Shown: positions 9,087-16,010, numbered from the stretch's first letter. The stretch is 19,883 bases of DNA from Chloroflexi bacterium RBG_16_64_43 (GCA_001796965.1 MGOA01000088.1:1-19883), one strand, 5' to 3'. Program-made: numbers and translations. Notes: a model not told the origin generated them from the letters alone.

Positions 9087-9124
9087 GCCACCCGGCTCCT
9101 GGACGAACCACGGACCCGCGTATC

Positions 9125-9155
9125 AAAAAGCCCCGCACGGCGTTCCGCGCGGGGC
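9125..9155 (-). terminator. Intrinsic terminator of greA
   Basis: On the minus strand the arms GCCCCGCGCGG and CCGTGCGGGGC (9145-9155 and 9130-9140) form an 11-bp stem with one G-T pair and an AACG loop. TTTTT (9125-9129) follows at once. It lies 19 nt after the greA stop and 39 nt before the lysS start. Confidence 0.9.
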
Positions 9156-9174
9156 CGGCCCCACGAGGCGGCGG

Positions 9175-9642
9175 CTATTCGATCTTCAGCACGCGAAAAG
9201 TCAACATTCCGGCCGGCGCGTTGACCCGCACTTCATCGCCGGGTTTGCGATTGAGCAGCGCCTGGCCGAGCGGCGACTCATTGGAAATGCGTCCCTGCTT
9301 GGGGTTGGCTTCGGCCGCGCCGACGATGGTGTACTTCTCCGGCGGCTGGGCCTCTTCTTGGATGGTGACCGTGCTTCCCACCCGCACCACGTCTTCGGGT
9401 CCCCCGCTTTCGATCACCTGGGCATTGCTGAGCATTGCCTCGAGCTGCAGGATGCGCCCTTCAACAAAGGCCTGCTCGTTCTTGGCGCTCTCGTACTCGG
9501 CATTCTCGATGAGCTCGCCGCCTTCCATGGCATCGTGCAGGCGCTCGGCCACTTCGGCACGACGCTTGGTCCGCAAGAACTCGAGTTCTTCCTCAAGCTG
9601 CTTGAGGCCCTCACGGGTGAGGAAAACCGGTTGATCGCTCAT
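9175..9642 (-). CDS. greA: Transcription elongation factor GreA
   Basis: This 155-residue protein matches the normal GreA size of about 158. GreA enters the RNA polymerase secondary channel and stimulates cleavage of backtracked RNA. The N-terminal coiled coil carries the acidic tip DAMEGGELIENAEYESAK (about 38-55), and FVEGRILQLEAML follows. The C-terminal FKBP-like domain includes GRISNESPLGQALL and GDEVRV. The frame is open further upstream to 9711, but MSDQPVFLTREGL is the standard N terminus, so 9642 is chosen. The gene has its own promoter about 150 nt upstream and its own terminator, so it is probably mostly monocistronic with some read-through into lysS. Confidence 0.96.
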   Translation of the reverse strand: MSDQPVFLTREGLKQLEEELEFLRTKRRAEVAERLHDAMEGGELIENAEYESAKNEQAFVEGRILQLEAMLSNAQVIESGGPEDVVRVGSTVTIQEEAQPPEKYTIVGAAEANPKQGRISNESPLGQALLNRKPGDEVRVNAPAGMLTFRVLKIE

Positions 9643-9793
9643 CGACGTCGTCCACTCCCATGCCAAGCGGCCGGGGCGCCGTGCAGGCGGCCCCTCTCCC
9701 AAAAAGTGCATGCGCGCGACCCCCGCTGGAGGCCGCGCCGCAGTTTGGACCTACGCGCCGCAGGAAGAGTAGGCCATCCCGGCGCACCGCGTG

Positions 9794-9822
9794 ATGATAG
9801 CATAGTCCGCGAGGCATGGCAA
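9794..9822 (-). promoter_or_regulatory. Sigma-70-like promoter for greA
   Basis: On the minus strand the sequence reads TTGCCA (9817-9822), a 17-nt spacer, then TATCAT (9794-9799). Transcription should start near 9787, giving a leader of about 145 nt that can form a bulged GC-rich hairpin at 9673-9694. Confidence 0.65.
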
Positions 9823-9932
9823 ACTGCATCAGCGCCGTGCGCCGAAGGGGAATCCTCGATCGGCATTGCGCCACCGGCGTGAGCGCTGTGGAGGGAATGC
9901 GGTAATTGAGCGCATCGCAGACCTTGATTCGC

Positions 9933-9961
9933 TTGACAATGGATGGGGGCACAGGTAGAAT
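9933..9961 (+). promoter_or_regulatory. Consensus promoter of the tRNA operon
   Basis: TTGACA (9933-9938), exactly 17 nt, then TAGAAT (9956-9961). The start point should be near 9968, about 36 nt before tRNA-Phe. The perfect -35 element and ideal spacing fit a strong stable-RNA promoter. Together with the greA promoter it makes the 9643-10003 gap a divergent promoter region. Confidence 0.85.
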
Positions 9962-10003
9962 CGCGGCGTCTCTAGTCGATCCTAGCGGAGGGCTGAGACT
10001 CTC

Positions 10004-10076
10004 GCCGAGATAGCTCAGTTGGTAGAGCACGCGACTGAAAATCGCGGTGTCCCCAGTTCAATTCTGGGTCTCGGCA
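10004..10076 (+). tRNA. tRNA-Phe (anticodon GAA)
   Basis: The 73-nt cloverleaf has acceptor arms GCCGAGA/TCTCGGC, D arm GCTC/GAGC, anticodon stem CGCGA/TCGCG around CTGAAAA (anticodon GAA), T arm CCCAG/CTGGG and discriminator A. CCA is not encoded; the next bases are CTCC. Confidence 0.97.
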
Positions 10077-10100
10077 CTCCGGCTGATCGCAGCGTGGCTT

Positions 10101-10172
10101 GCGGGCGTGGTTCAGCGGTAGAACGTCTCCTTGCCAAGGAGAAGATCGGGGGTTCGAATCCCCTCGCCCGCT
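10101..10172 (+). tRNA. tRNA-Gly (anticodon GCC)
   Basis: The 72-nt cloverleaf has acceptor arms GCGGGCG/CGCCCGC, D arm GTTC/GAAC, anticodon stem TCTCC/GGAGA around TTGCCAA (anticodon GCC), a T loop TTCGAAT and discriminator T, as usual for bacterial tRNA-Gly. CCA is not encoded. It lies 24 nt after tRNA-Phe. Confidence 0.97.
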
Positions 10173-10180
10173 CTCTGACG

Positions 10181-10204
10181 GTTGCCCGGGGAATCCCGGG
10201 CAAC
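10181..10204 (+). other. Perfect hairpin between tRNA-Gly and tRNA-Cys
   Basis: GTTGCCCGGG (10181-10190) and CCCGGGCAAC (10195-10204) form a 10-bp stem with a GAAT loop. No T run follows, so a processing or folding-insulator element within the tRNA transcript is more likely than a full terminator. Confidence 0.5.
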
Positions 10205-10213
10205 AAGCTTCCC

Positions 10214-10284
10214 GGCGACGTCGCCAAGTGGCAAGGCAAGGGTCTGCAAAACCCTCACCGTGGGTTCAATTCCCACCGTCGCCT
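10214..10284 (+). tRNA. tRNA-Cys (anticodon GCA)
   Basis: The 71-nt cloverleaf has acceptor arms GGCGACG/CGTCGCC, D arm GCC/GGC, anticodon stem AGGGT/ACCCT around CTGCAAA (anticodon GCA), T stem GTGGG/CCCAC and discriminator T, which is an identity element for cysteine. CCA is not encoded, so a CCA-adding enzyme is needed for all three tRNAs. Confidence 0.97.
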
Positions 10285-10300
10285 CCTCGCTATAAGAACA

Positions 10301-10330
10301 AGGTCGGGCCCGCCTCTGCGGGCCCGACCT
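10301..10330. terminator. Strong hairpin terminator shared by the tRNA operon and the facing sulfur operon
   Basis: AGGTCGGGCCCGC (10301-10313) and GCGGGCCCGACCT (10318-10330) form a 13-bp perfect stem with a CTCT loop. On the + strand ATTTCGGTTT follows, and on the minus strand TGTTCTT follows. It lies 17 nt after tRNA-Cys and about 33 nt beyond the stop of the DsrK-like gene, so it probably works in both directions. Confidence 0.8.
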
Positions 10331-10363
10331 ATTTCGGTTTCCGGATTGGCCACGCCGAGCACG

Positions 10364-11674
10364 TCAGGCCGCAATGGCCTCTGCGCGGACGGATACGGCC
10401 TCTTCGTTCAGATCCGCCGGACGCATGGCACGCACAACCAGATCCGCCACAGCGCTGATCTCGACCTCCAAACCATAGTGCCGGTTGAGATCGCCCAATT
10501 GCAGACGGCAATTCTCGCAGGCAGCCACGACCGTGCGGGCGCCTGTGCGTCGCACCTGGTCCGCCTTGGGCTTGCCAGCCCGCAGGCGCAGGTCTTCGTA
10601 CTCTGGCAATGCGACCAGCCCGCCACCGCCCCCGCAGCATAGGGCCTCGTGCCGGTTGGGAGTCATCTCGACAAAGTCGGGCGCGATGGCGCGAAGTACG
10701 CGCCGCGGTTCCTCGATCACGCCTCCCGAGCGAGCCATGTTGCACGAGTCATGATAGGTAACTCGCTCGCGTACGGCGCGCGGATCCAGGTTCAGGCGCC
10801 CCTGTGTCAGATAAGTGTCGATCTTCTCCACCAGGCTGACTACTCGGAAAGGGAAGCTTCCGCCGAACCAGGTCGGCGCTTCCCAGCGCAACGCGGCATA
10901 AGCATGCCCACATTCGGCCAGCACCACTTCCTCGACACCTAGGCCTTTGGCCTCATCTACGATGCGCGCTGCGATCTGCTTGGCGCGCCCTGGGTCGGCC
11001 AGGAACACACCGTAGTTGGCGGCCTCGAACAAGCTGAGGGTCCAATCTTCGCCGGCGGCAGTGAAGATGATCGCGGGCGGAAGGATCGTATGCACGCCGG
11101 CTAGCGCCACGTACAGCACTCGCGCCCCCGGTCGCTCGACGCTCAGACGTGCTTGCGGATTGCCCGTGACTTGGCGCAGTTCCGGTTCCAGGTCCGTCAT
11201 TTGCTCGATGAAAAGGTCGCGGAAGATCTCCGGGCTGCGTCCCTTCTCGATCGCCGCGTCGGCCAGCATTACTAGGATCTCGGGAGCCACGCCGGCCGCG
11301 GTGGCCATGGCGCGCACAGCGCGCATCATCAGCGGTGTGTCAACTCCCAGCGGGCAGTTGAATGTGCACCGGCGGCAGAGCGTACAGCGGCTGAAGGCTG
11401 TTTCGGCCAGGCGGGTCAGCGAAGCCTCGTCTAGCCTCTCTGCTCCCACCCACCACGGAGCGATGCGCCCGAGGAAGTCGTGTTCAGCGCGGTACACCCG
11501 GCGCAAGGCTTCGCCCCGTGCAACCGGCGTGTTCTCCACTGTTGGCTCGGCCTGGAAGTAGTGGCAGGCCTCCGCACACACACCACAGCGGGCACATACC
11601 TCGAGTGCGGCCTCCAGCGGGCGGCCAAGCTGACGCTCGAATACTCCCAGCGCGGTCTCGACCATGTCGCTCAT
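10364..11674 (-). CDS. DsrK/HdrD-like iron-sulfur protein with CCG domain
   Basis: This 436-residue soluble redox protein has two ferredoxin-type [4Fe-4S] motifs, C27-xx-C30-xx-C33-xxx-C37 and C97-xx-C100-xx-C103-xxx-C107P. A cysteine-rich (CCG) domain follows with C301 (YHDSC), C336-C337 in CCGGGGG, and C376/C379 (ACENC). In HdrD and DsrK this CCG domain binds the noncubane cluster that reduces or forms disulfides. The segment where HdrD has its first CCG motif (about 176-260) keeps only one Cys (ECGHA, C245), as in proteins with a single CCG motif. The start ATG has GGGGGAGG 7 nt upstream and overlaps the previous stop as ATGA, so it is coupled to the DsrM-like gene. It probably docks on that membrane protein at the cytoplasmic face. 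A longer frame to 12316 exists but overlaps the upstream gene and is not real. The substrate is unknown. Confidence 0.88.
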   Translation of the reverse strand: MSDMVETALGVFERQLGRPLEAALEVCARCGVCAEACHYFQAEPTVENTPVARGEALRRVYRAEHDFLGRIAPWWVGAERLDEASLTRLAETAFSRCTLCRRCTFNCPLGVDTPLMMRAVRAMATAAGVAPEILVMLADAAIEKGRSPEIFRDLFIEQMTDLEPELRQVTGNPQARLSVERPGARVLYVALAGVHTILPPAIIFTAAGEDWTLSLFEAANYGVFLADPGRAKQIAARIVDEAKGLGVEEVVLAECGHAYAALRWEAPTWFGGSFPFRVVSLVEKIDTYLTQGRLNLDPRAVRERVTYHDSCNMARSGGVIEEPRRVLRAIAPDFVEMTPNRHEALCCGGGGGLVALPEYEDLRLRAGKPKADQVRRTGARTVVAACENCRLQLGDLNRHYGLEVEISAVADLVVRAMRPADLNEEAVSVRAEAIAA

Positions 11675-12339
11675 CGCCTTGCCTCCCCCGCCCGCATCGC
11701 CGGCGAAGCGACCCTCAGCTGCGGGTGAATCACCGCGCGCCGGCCTACGAACTGGCCAAAGAACGCCCGCGCGAAGAAGAAGTAAAGGCAATGGCGAATC
11801 TTTCCCAACGGGATGTAGGCAAGCAGGATGCCCACCGCCAGGTACATCACCGACATCCATGCAAAGGAAACCAGGGCCGCCGCCTCGAATGCCAGGAAGG
11901 CGCTCACCAACACAATCGCCACATAGTCGTCGGCTGTGCTCAAAGTGCGCAAGATGGGCTCGCGGATGCGCATCACGATACCGGCGGCACCCAACACAGC
12001 GCAAAGCCCGAGCAACGTCCCCAGCCCGAGGCGCGGCCCGTTGGGCAACAGCCCCCACCACGGGTTGGCCGCAACCAGCGGCAGCCCGATGAAGATCCCG
12101 ACGTGGAAGCCGATGCCACGCAGATAGGCAATCCAGTGGTGGCGGGTGCTTTCCTTGGCCCAGGGCATCATCCCAGCCGTGAAGGCATACGCCACACCCG
12201 CCATTCCCGATCCGCGCGCCGGTGCAAGATCGCGCGGCCGGGCACGTGCCATCGACCTGCGCCAGCGCAGCCCCAAGCCGGCCACACAAATGACCAGCCC
12301 AGCTAGCGCAGCCCATTTCGACACCAATAGAACGGACAT
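11671..12339 (-). CDS. DsrM/HdrE/NarI-like membrane cytochrome b subunit
   Basis: This 222-residue integral membrane protein has about five hydrophobic helices (near residues 5-24, 74-92, 103-122, 138-158 and 160-177). The layout resembles the nitrate-reductase gamma / DsrM / HdrE group, which carries b-type haem and passes electrons between the quinone pool and a soluble Fe-S subunit. Possible haem ligands are His67/68 before helix 2, His79 inside it, and His183 in GKIRHCLYFFFARAFFG. The last of these echoes the conserved end of this family. The start has GGGAGG 7 nt upstream and lies 18 nt after tusA. The stop overlaps the DsrK-like start. Haem binding is inferred from family resemblance only. 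Confidence 0.72.
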   Translation of the reverse strand: MSVLLVSKWAALAGLVICVAGLGLRWRRSMARARPRDLAPARGSGMAGVAYAFTAGMMPWAKESTRHHWIAYLRGIGFHVGIFIGLPLVAANPWWGLLPNGPRLGLGTLLGLCAVLGAAGIVMRIREPILRTLSTADDYVAIVLVSAFLAFEAAALVSFAWMSVMYLAVGILLAYIPLGKIRHCLYFFFARAFFGQFVGRRAVIHPQLRVASPAMRAGEARR

Positions 12340-12357
12340 CGTCCGGCCTCCCGCCTG

Positions 12358-12597
12358 CTACTTCAGGCGCTTAACCACGAAGCGGAATTCTTTGTCGGCG
12401 ACCTTGTCCAAAGTAACAAGTTCGTTGCCGCTCGATCGCGCCCAGGCCGGGATGTCTGCCACCACGCCCGGGTCGGAGGCGGTGGCCTCGATGATCGCGC
12501 CGACCGGGATCGTCTTCATGGCCAGGGCGAGCTTTACCACCGGCATCGGGCACAACAGGCCTTTCAGGTCAAGCACGGTTCTGCTCTTGTCGCTCAT
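12358..12597 (-). CDS. tusA: TusA-family sulfur carrier protein
   Basis: This 79-residue protein carries the TusA/SirA signature LDLKGLLCPMPVVKL with the sulfur-binding Cys16 in CPMP. TusA-family proteins hold sulfane sulfur as a cysteine persulfide and pass it to partner proteins. Here it sits between a DsrE2-like gene and the membrane redox pair, which is the classic sulfur-trafficking context rather than the tRNA-thiolation one. AGGAGAG lies about 10 nt upstream of the ATG. The gap to the DsrE2-like gene is 36 nt and to the DsrM-like gene 18 nt. The family call is secure; the role in sulfur oxidation or reduction is an inference. Confidence 0.92.
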   Translation of the reverse strand: MSDKSRTVLDLKGLLCPMPVVKLALAMKTIPVGAIIEATASDPGVVADIPAWARSSGNELVTLDKVADKEFRFVVKRLK

Positions 12598-12633
12598 GTC
12601 TCGTTTCTCTCCTGGACGTTTCGCGAGCGTCCA

Positions 12634-13155
12634 CTAGACGTAAAGGGTGACATCCGCATCCCCGGCATACTCGAGGAAGGCGGCCGCACCGGCAACCTCG
12701 GCGGAGGGTATGAACTCCTCGGGCTTGAAGCCGAAGACGTCCATCGTCATCTGGCAGGCAATCAGGCGCGCGCCAAACTGAATACAGATATCGCGCAACT
12801 CCTCGACCGTGGCGACGTTGGAATTCTTGAAGGTCATCTTCATCAACGTCGTCGCCAGCCACTGGAAGCCCGGGATCGACATCATGAAAACCGGGATGGG
12901 CCAGACGATGTTCTGGAACCACTTCGGGCCGAAGGGCATCTTCATCGGCATGGCCGGGTTGCCCAGCGGAGTGACGCTCATGTTGAGCTTGGGCTTGAGC
13001 AGCGACAACCCGAAGAAGGTGAAGAAGATGCCGACCTCCCAGCCCATCGCGGCAGCCGTGCTGCCCAGGATGAACGGGGGATAGGCCCAATCGAGGCTGC
13101 CCTTGCTGGCGATGATGGCCAGACGCTTGGGCTTGGTGGGGTCCGACCTAGACAT
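12634..13155 (-). CDS. DsrE/DsrF-like (DsrE2-type) sulfur-relay protein
   Basis: This 173-residue protein of the DsrE/F/H-like family matches the DsrE2 subgroup that is usually found beside TusA. It opens with a Rossmann-like strand (KRLAIIASKGSLDWAYPP), has GWEVGIFFTFFGL, and carries the hallmark LIACQMTMDVFG with Cys134 and a second Cys at 124. The stretch around 81-105 (FQNIVWPIPVFMMSIPG) is hydrophobic and could associate with the membrane. DsrE2 proteins accept or mobilise sulfane sulfur and pass it to TusA. A strong Shine-Dalgarno, AAGGAGG, lies 4 nt before the ATG. It follows arsR by 24 nt, and a small stem (ATGGGC/GCCCAT, 13173-13188) spans the arsR stop. Confidence 0.88.
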   Translation of the reverse strand: MSRSDPTKPKRLAIIASKGSLDWAYPPFILGSTAAAMGWEVGIFFTFFGLSLLKPKLNMSVTPLGNPAMPMKMPFGPKWFQNIVWPIPVFMMSIPGFQWLATTLMKMTFKNSNVATVEELRDICIQFGARLIACQMTMDVFGFKPEEFIPSAEVAGAAAFLEYAGDADVTLYV

Positions 13156-13179
13156 GTTTCCTCCTTGAGAAGATGGGCC

Positions 13180-13515
13180 TCAGCCCATTTGACCGACGAG
13201 GTCCGCGCGGCGCGAAAGGTTTTCGCGCAAAACGGCGCGCAGCAGGTCGAGTGCCTGGATCAGGCGTTCATCACCCAGGCTGTACAAGACCGAAGGACCT
13301 TGGCGAGCGGCAATGACCATGCCTCGCTCGCGCAGTGTTTTGAGATGGCGGGAAACCGCGGGCTGAGGAATACCCAGCGCCTGGACTAGTTCAGTGACAG
13401 TGCGCGGTTGATCGTGCAGCTCATAGAGGATGAGGATGCGCTTCGGGTCCGCCAGCCCCGCACAGATTTCGGCGTGGAGTGCGTTGATTTCGCCTTCGAA
13501 TTCCCCAGCCACCAT
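13180..13515 (-). CDS. ArsR/SmtB-family winged-helix repressor
   Basis: This 111-residue transcription regulator is the first gene of the sulfur-carrier operon. The DNA-recognition helix region is TELVQALGIPQPAVSRHLKTLRERGMV (about 41-67), followed by a beta wing (IAARQGPSVLYSL). The only cysteine is Cys18, in EICAGLADPKR. The ELCV metal motif of classic ArsR/SmtB sensors is absent, as is the Cys pair of persulfide sensors such as SqrR/BigR. The ligand is therefore unknown, though a sulfur signal is plausible from context. The start at 13515 is chosen because AAGGAGG lies 4 nt upstream; the TTG opening the frame at 13533 lies upstream of this Shine-Dalgarno. Autoregulation is likely but not shown. 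Confidence 0.9.
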   Translation of the reverse strand: MVAGEFEGEINALHAEICAGLADPKRILILYELHDQPRTVTELVQALGIPQPAVSRHLKTLRERGMVIAARQGPSVLYSLGDERLIQALDLLRAVLRENLSRRADLVGQMG

Positions 13516-13876
13516 TCCTCCTCCTTGTCGCAAATACTGGATATGTCGATGTGCGCATAAGGGGATGGTCGAATTGTGCTTCGGAACAGCCAGTTGTCGT
13601 TAGTGACGAATATCACATATGGCCGCGCAGCTTGTAATGCGATATCTGTTGTCTATTTGCAGGACGCTCGCGGACCCGCACGCCATTTGACCCTGTGATT
13701 GGCCGCCCGCCCCGCCATGTCGAGCAACTTGCTCTCGTCTCGAGCATCTGGTGTCCCCGGCCGCGTCTCCAGGCCCCGGCTCCGCGCGCGAGCCCAAGCC
13801 GGGACGCAAAGTGCGCCATGACCGGGCCCGGCCATGGCGCACTCTCTCTTGACCTTGCGCAGACTGTCCTCTTGCC
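13516..13876. other. Regulatory intergenic region upstream of the arsR operon
   Basis: These 361 nt hold no supported gene. The stretch 13550-13670 is clearly more AT-rich than its surroundings and contains short symmetrical elements: GTGAcgaataTCAC (13603-13616), ATATcacATAT and GATATC. These are reasonable candidates for an ArsR-family operator overlapping the promoter. The best minus-strand promoter fit, TTACAA-17-GATATT, is poor. The remainder, nearer 13876, is GC-rich and holds the hairpin listed separately. Confidence 0.4.
13810..13843 (-). terminator. Long hairpin after the radical SAM gene
   Basis: AGTGCGCCATG and CATGGCGCACT are perfect 11-bp arms closed further by CCGG/CCGG around a GC centre, with one mismatch over 34 nt. 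It lies 33 nt beyond the radical SAM stop. On the minus strand TTTGCG follows, a short T run, so it is a probable terminator of moderate quality. Confidence 0.6.
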
Positions 13877-15667
13877 TCAGAGTCGCAGATCGCTGCGTGA
13901 GCGGGTCTGGCGGCGCCACCAGCCTCTTACAGCTACTCGCGCAGCCTGGACCAAGTTGATCCGCCAGCCGCGCACGGGGATTTCCAGTTCGCGCTTGTCG
14001 CACACCGTGCTGAGGTTGGAGTTATCGACTTGCGCCTTGAGCGCTTTCAGGCGTATGTGCCTTTCGGTGGCATTGGGTTCGGCCATGATGCGGTCGATCT
14101 CCCCGATGAGCCGCACCGCGTTGCCGATGCGCGCATCGGTTGCCATAGCCGTCGCCGCGTCGATGACACCCAACTCGCCCTTGATCTGATTGAGCCTCCG
14201 CCCGGCCTCATAGGTGGCTGCCACGATTTGATGGCGGTTCATCCAACGCGTCTCGTAGTTCAGCACGTACTTCCAACTCGGCGCGAGCAGCCGCAGGCGG
14301 TGTTCCTCCAACGTGCGCGCAAATAAGCGGTAGCCATGAGCACTGGGGTCTTCGAAGGCCCGGCTACCCGGGTCGACGAACGGTGCGAGCGGCGAGATGA
14401 ATGGGACCACTCGGCGGATGCTCTCTCTGCCGTAACGTTCGAGCATCTCGCGCGAGTAATCGATCGTTCCCATCACCGACTCGTAGGTTTGACCCTTCAG
14501 CCCGACCATGAAGAACAGGTCCAGACGCTGGCAGCCGGCCGCCAGTGCATCCTCCATGGTGCGCTCAATCGCCTCGCGCGTGTACGGGCGGCCGAACGCC
14601 TGCCGAACATCATCGTCATGCGATTCCATCGAAATCTCGAGCGTCCAATTGGGGAACGCACGACCGACCCGGTCGAGAAAGCTCCTAGGCGCGGCATCGA
14701 AGAGTTCGATGAACACCGGGTGAGGGTAACCGCCAACGGCCTCCAGGAATCGCTCGGCGTAAGTCTCACCGGCCTGGCGGATGTCGCCAAGGACGAACAC
14801 CGGCCCTTGGCTGAAATCTCCGATACGCCGGATGTCGCTGGCCAATTGCACCGGGTCGCGATAGGCCGGTTTCTGCCGGCCGTGCAGGGTGCGGAAGGCG
14901 CAGGCCGAGCCCCCACACGAGACGCAGTTGTACCGGCAGCCACGCACGGTGAGCGCGGCGGTGATTGGATACTTCATCCAATTCGGGAAAGGTTTGTGGG
15001 AGGCCAGATCCCTGTAGCGCGCCACGGAACGAACCACGCCTGTGTAGTCTAAGAGGACGTGATCCAAATCCTCAGGCACATACGATAGCGGGTTGATCTG
15101 CACTGCGCCATCGCGGTCCTTCCAGACCAAGTTGGGGATCTCGCCCAGGCGCCGAGCCTCGGGCGAGCCGGACGCAGGGTGGGCCGATCCACCAGACCGC
15201 AAGTAGCCGACGAGTTGCAGCATCGGCTCTTCGGTGGAATCACCACGCACAACGAAATCGACTGCTGCGTAGCGGATGAGCTCGCTGTGGAAATAGGTCG
15301 CAGAGAATCCGCCAAAGATGATCGCTCGCGCGGGGTGCAGTCGCTTGACGATACCCGCCACTTCGATTGACCCGTGCGCATGGGGCAGCCAGTGCAGGTC
15401 GATTCCGAACGCCGGCGCATCCAGCCGGCGCAGGCTCGCCTCGACGTCGAAGTCCGGATCCTCCAGCATGCGGCTGGCCAGGTTCACGATGCGCGTGTCG
15501 TAGCCGTGCCGCTCGAGATACTCGGCAATGGTGGTGAACCCGATCGGGTACATTTCGAAAACCGGCGTCGATGGGACAAGATCGCTCACCGGTCCGTAGA
15601 GGATCGATTTGCTGCGGAAATCGAAAACGCTGGGTGCGTGGAGCAGAATCAGGTCGGACGAGGGCAT
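13877..15667 (-). CDS. B12-binding domain / radical SAM protein (Ta0216-like)
   Basis: This 596-residue enzyme has an N-terminal cobalamin-binding-type domain (about 1-150, including PIGFTTIAEYLERHGYDTRIVN, LHWLPHAHG and IIFGGFSATYF). A radical SAM core follows with the cluster motif RGCRYNCVSC (C244-xxx-C248-xx-C251), continuing with DPVQL and MESHDDDVRQAFGR. Such enzymes cut S-adenosylmethionine with a [4Fe-4S] cluster and often methylate or rearrange unreactive carbons. The opening (LHAPSVFDFRSKSILYGPVSD) resembles the family NCBI names Ta0216-type, known from some archaea and Chloroflexota; its substrate is unknown to me. Two starts are possible, GTG 15673 and ATG 15667. The ATG is chosen because AAAGGT lies 4 nt upstream. 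A methyltransferase gene lies upstream on the same strand. Confidence 0.82.
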   Translation of the reverse strand: MPSSDLILLHAPSVFDFRSKSILYGPVSDLVPSTPVFEMYPIGFTTIAEYLERHGYDTRIVNLASRMLEDPDFDVEASLRRLDAPAFGIDLHWLPHAHGSIEVAGIVKRLHPARAIIFGGFSATYFHSELIRYAAVDFVVRGDSTEEPMLQLVGYLRSGGSAHPASGSPEARRLGEIPNLVWKDRDGAVQINPLSYVPEDLDHVLLDYTGVVRSVARYRDLASHKPFPNWMKYPITAALTVRGCRYNCVSCGGSACAFRTLHGRQKPAYRDPVQLASDIRRIGDFSQGPVFVLGDIRQAGETYAERFLEAVGGYPHPVFIELFDAAPRSFLDRVGRAFPNWTLEISMESHDDDVRQAFGRPYTREAIERTMEDALAAGCQRLDLFFMVGLKGQTYESVMGTIDYSREMLERYGRESIRRVVPFISPLAPFVDPGSRAFEDPSAHGYRLFARTLEEHRLRLLAPSWKYVLNYETRWMNRHQIVAATYEAGRRLNQIKGELGVIDAATAMATDARIGNAVRLIGEIDRIMAEPNATERHIRLKALKAQVDNSNLSTVCDKRELEIPVRGWRINLVQAARVAVRGWWRRQTRSRSDLRL

Positions 15668-16010
15668 GCTCACCTTTCACAGCCAGTGCGGGGCAGGCGC
15701 GCCCGCGGCCGCAGCCGGCACGTTTCAATCCTCCATACTAGTCTTAGGAAGGGAAAGGACACAGTTGATATGCTCACTATCTGGGCGTGCCATTCCGCGC
15801 CACATGGGTGCCGGCCTTCCTTTGAAGTAGCCGAATGGCCGTGGCACCTCATGAGGCGCCATGATCCATCGGCCGGCCGACTCAAGCTGCACTCCGTGGA
15901 GCCCCCCGCGCCCTGCCCGCCGGGCGCTCACCACACGCGGGGGGCGTATGCATCGCCATCCGGGCCAGCCGCTATCCGCGCCCGACTCCCAACTCGAATC
16001 GGGGTGAGCC
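15668..16010. other. Structured noncoding gap between methyltransferase and radical SAM genes
   Basis: No convincing gene is present in these 343 nt. It contains a near-perfect 20-nt palindrome, TGGCACCTCATGAGGCGCCA (15842-15861, 9 of 10 pairs), and a larger stem with arms GCCCCCCGCG (15901-15910) and CGCGGGGGGC (15936-15945) enclosing a smaller CGCCC/GGGCG stem. No T runs follow these. They could end the methyltransferase transcript or regulate the radical SAM gene. No clear promoter was found. Confidence 0.45.

Noticed and set aside
9087..9124. T-box or other riboswitch before lysS
   Set aside because: Only 38 nt separate the terminator and the start codon, and no T-box core was seen.
9643..9711. 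23-residue N-terminal extension of GreA
   Set aside because: GreA proteins begin at MSDQPVFLT-like residues; the extension is Arg/Pro/Gly-rich and contains leader hairpin sequence.
10364..12316. 650-residue extended frame of the DsrK-like gene
   Set aside because: The extra N-terminal 214 residues are the shadow of the DsrM-like gene. The coupled ATGA start at 11674 and its Shine-Dalgarno fix the real start.
15842..15861. 20-nt palindrome as a definite operator
   Set aside because: It is nearly perfect, but it is a single copy more than 170 nt from the next start, with no regulator gene beside it; kept only as part of the gap description.
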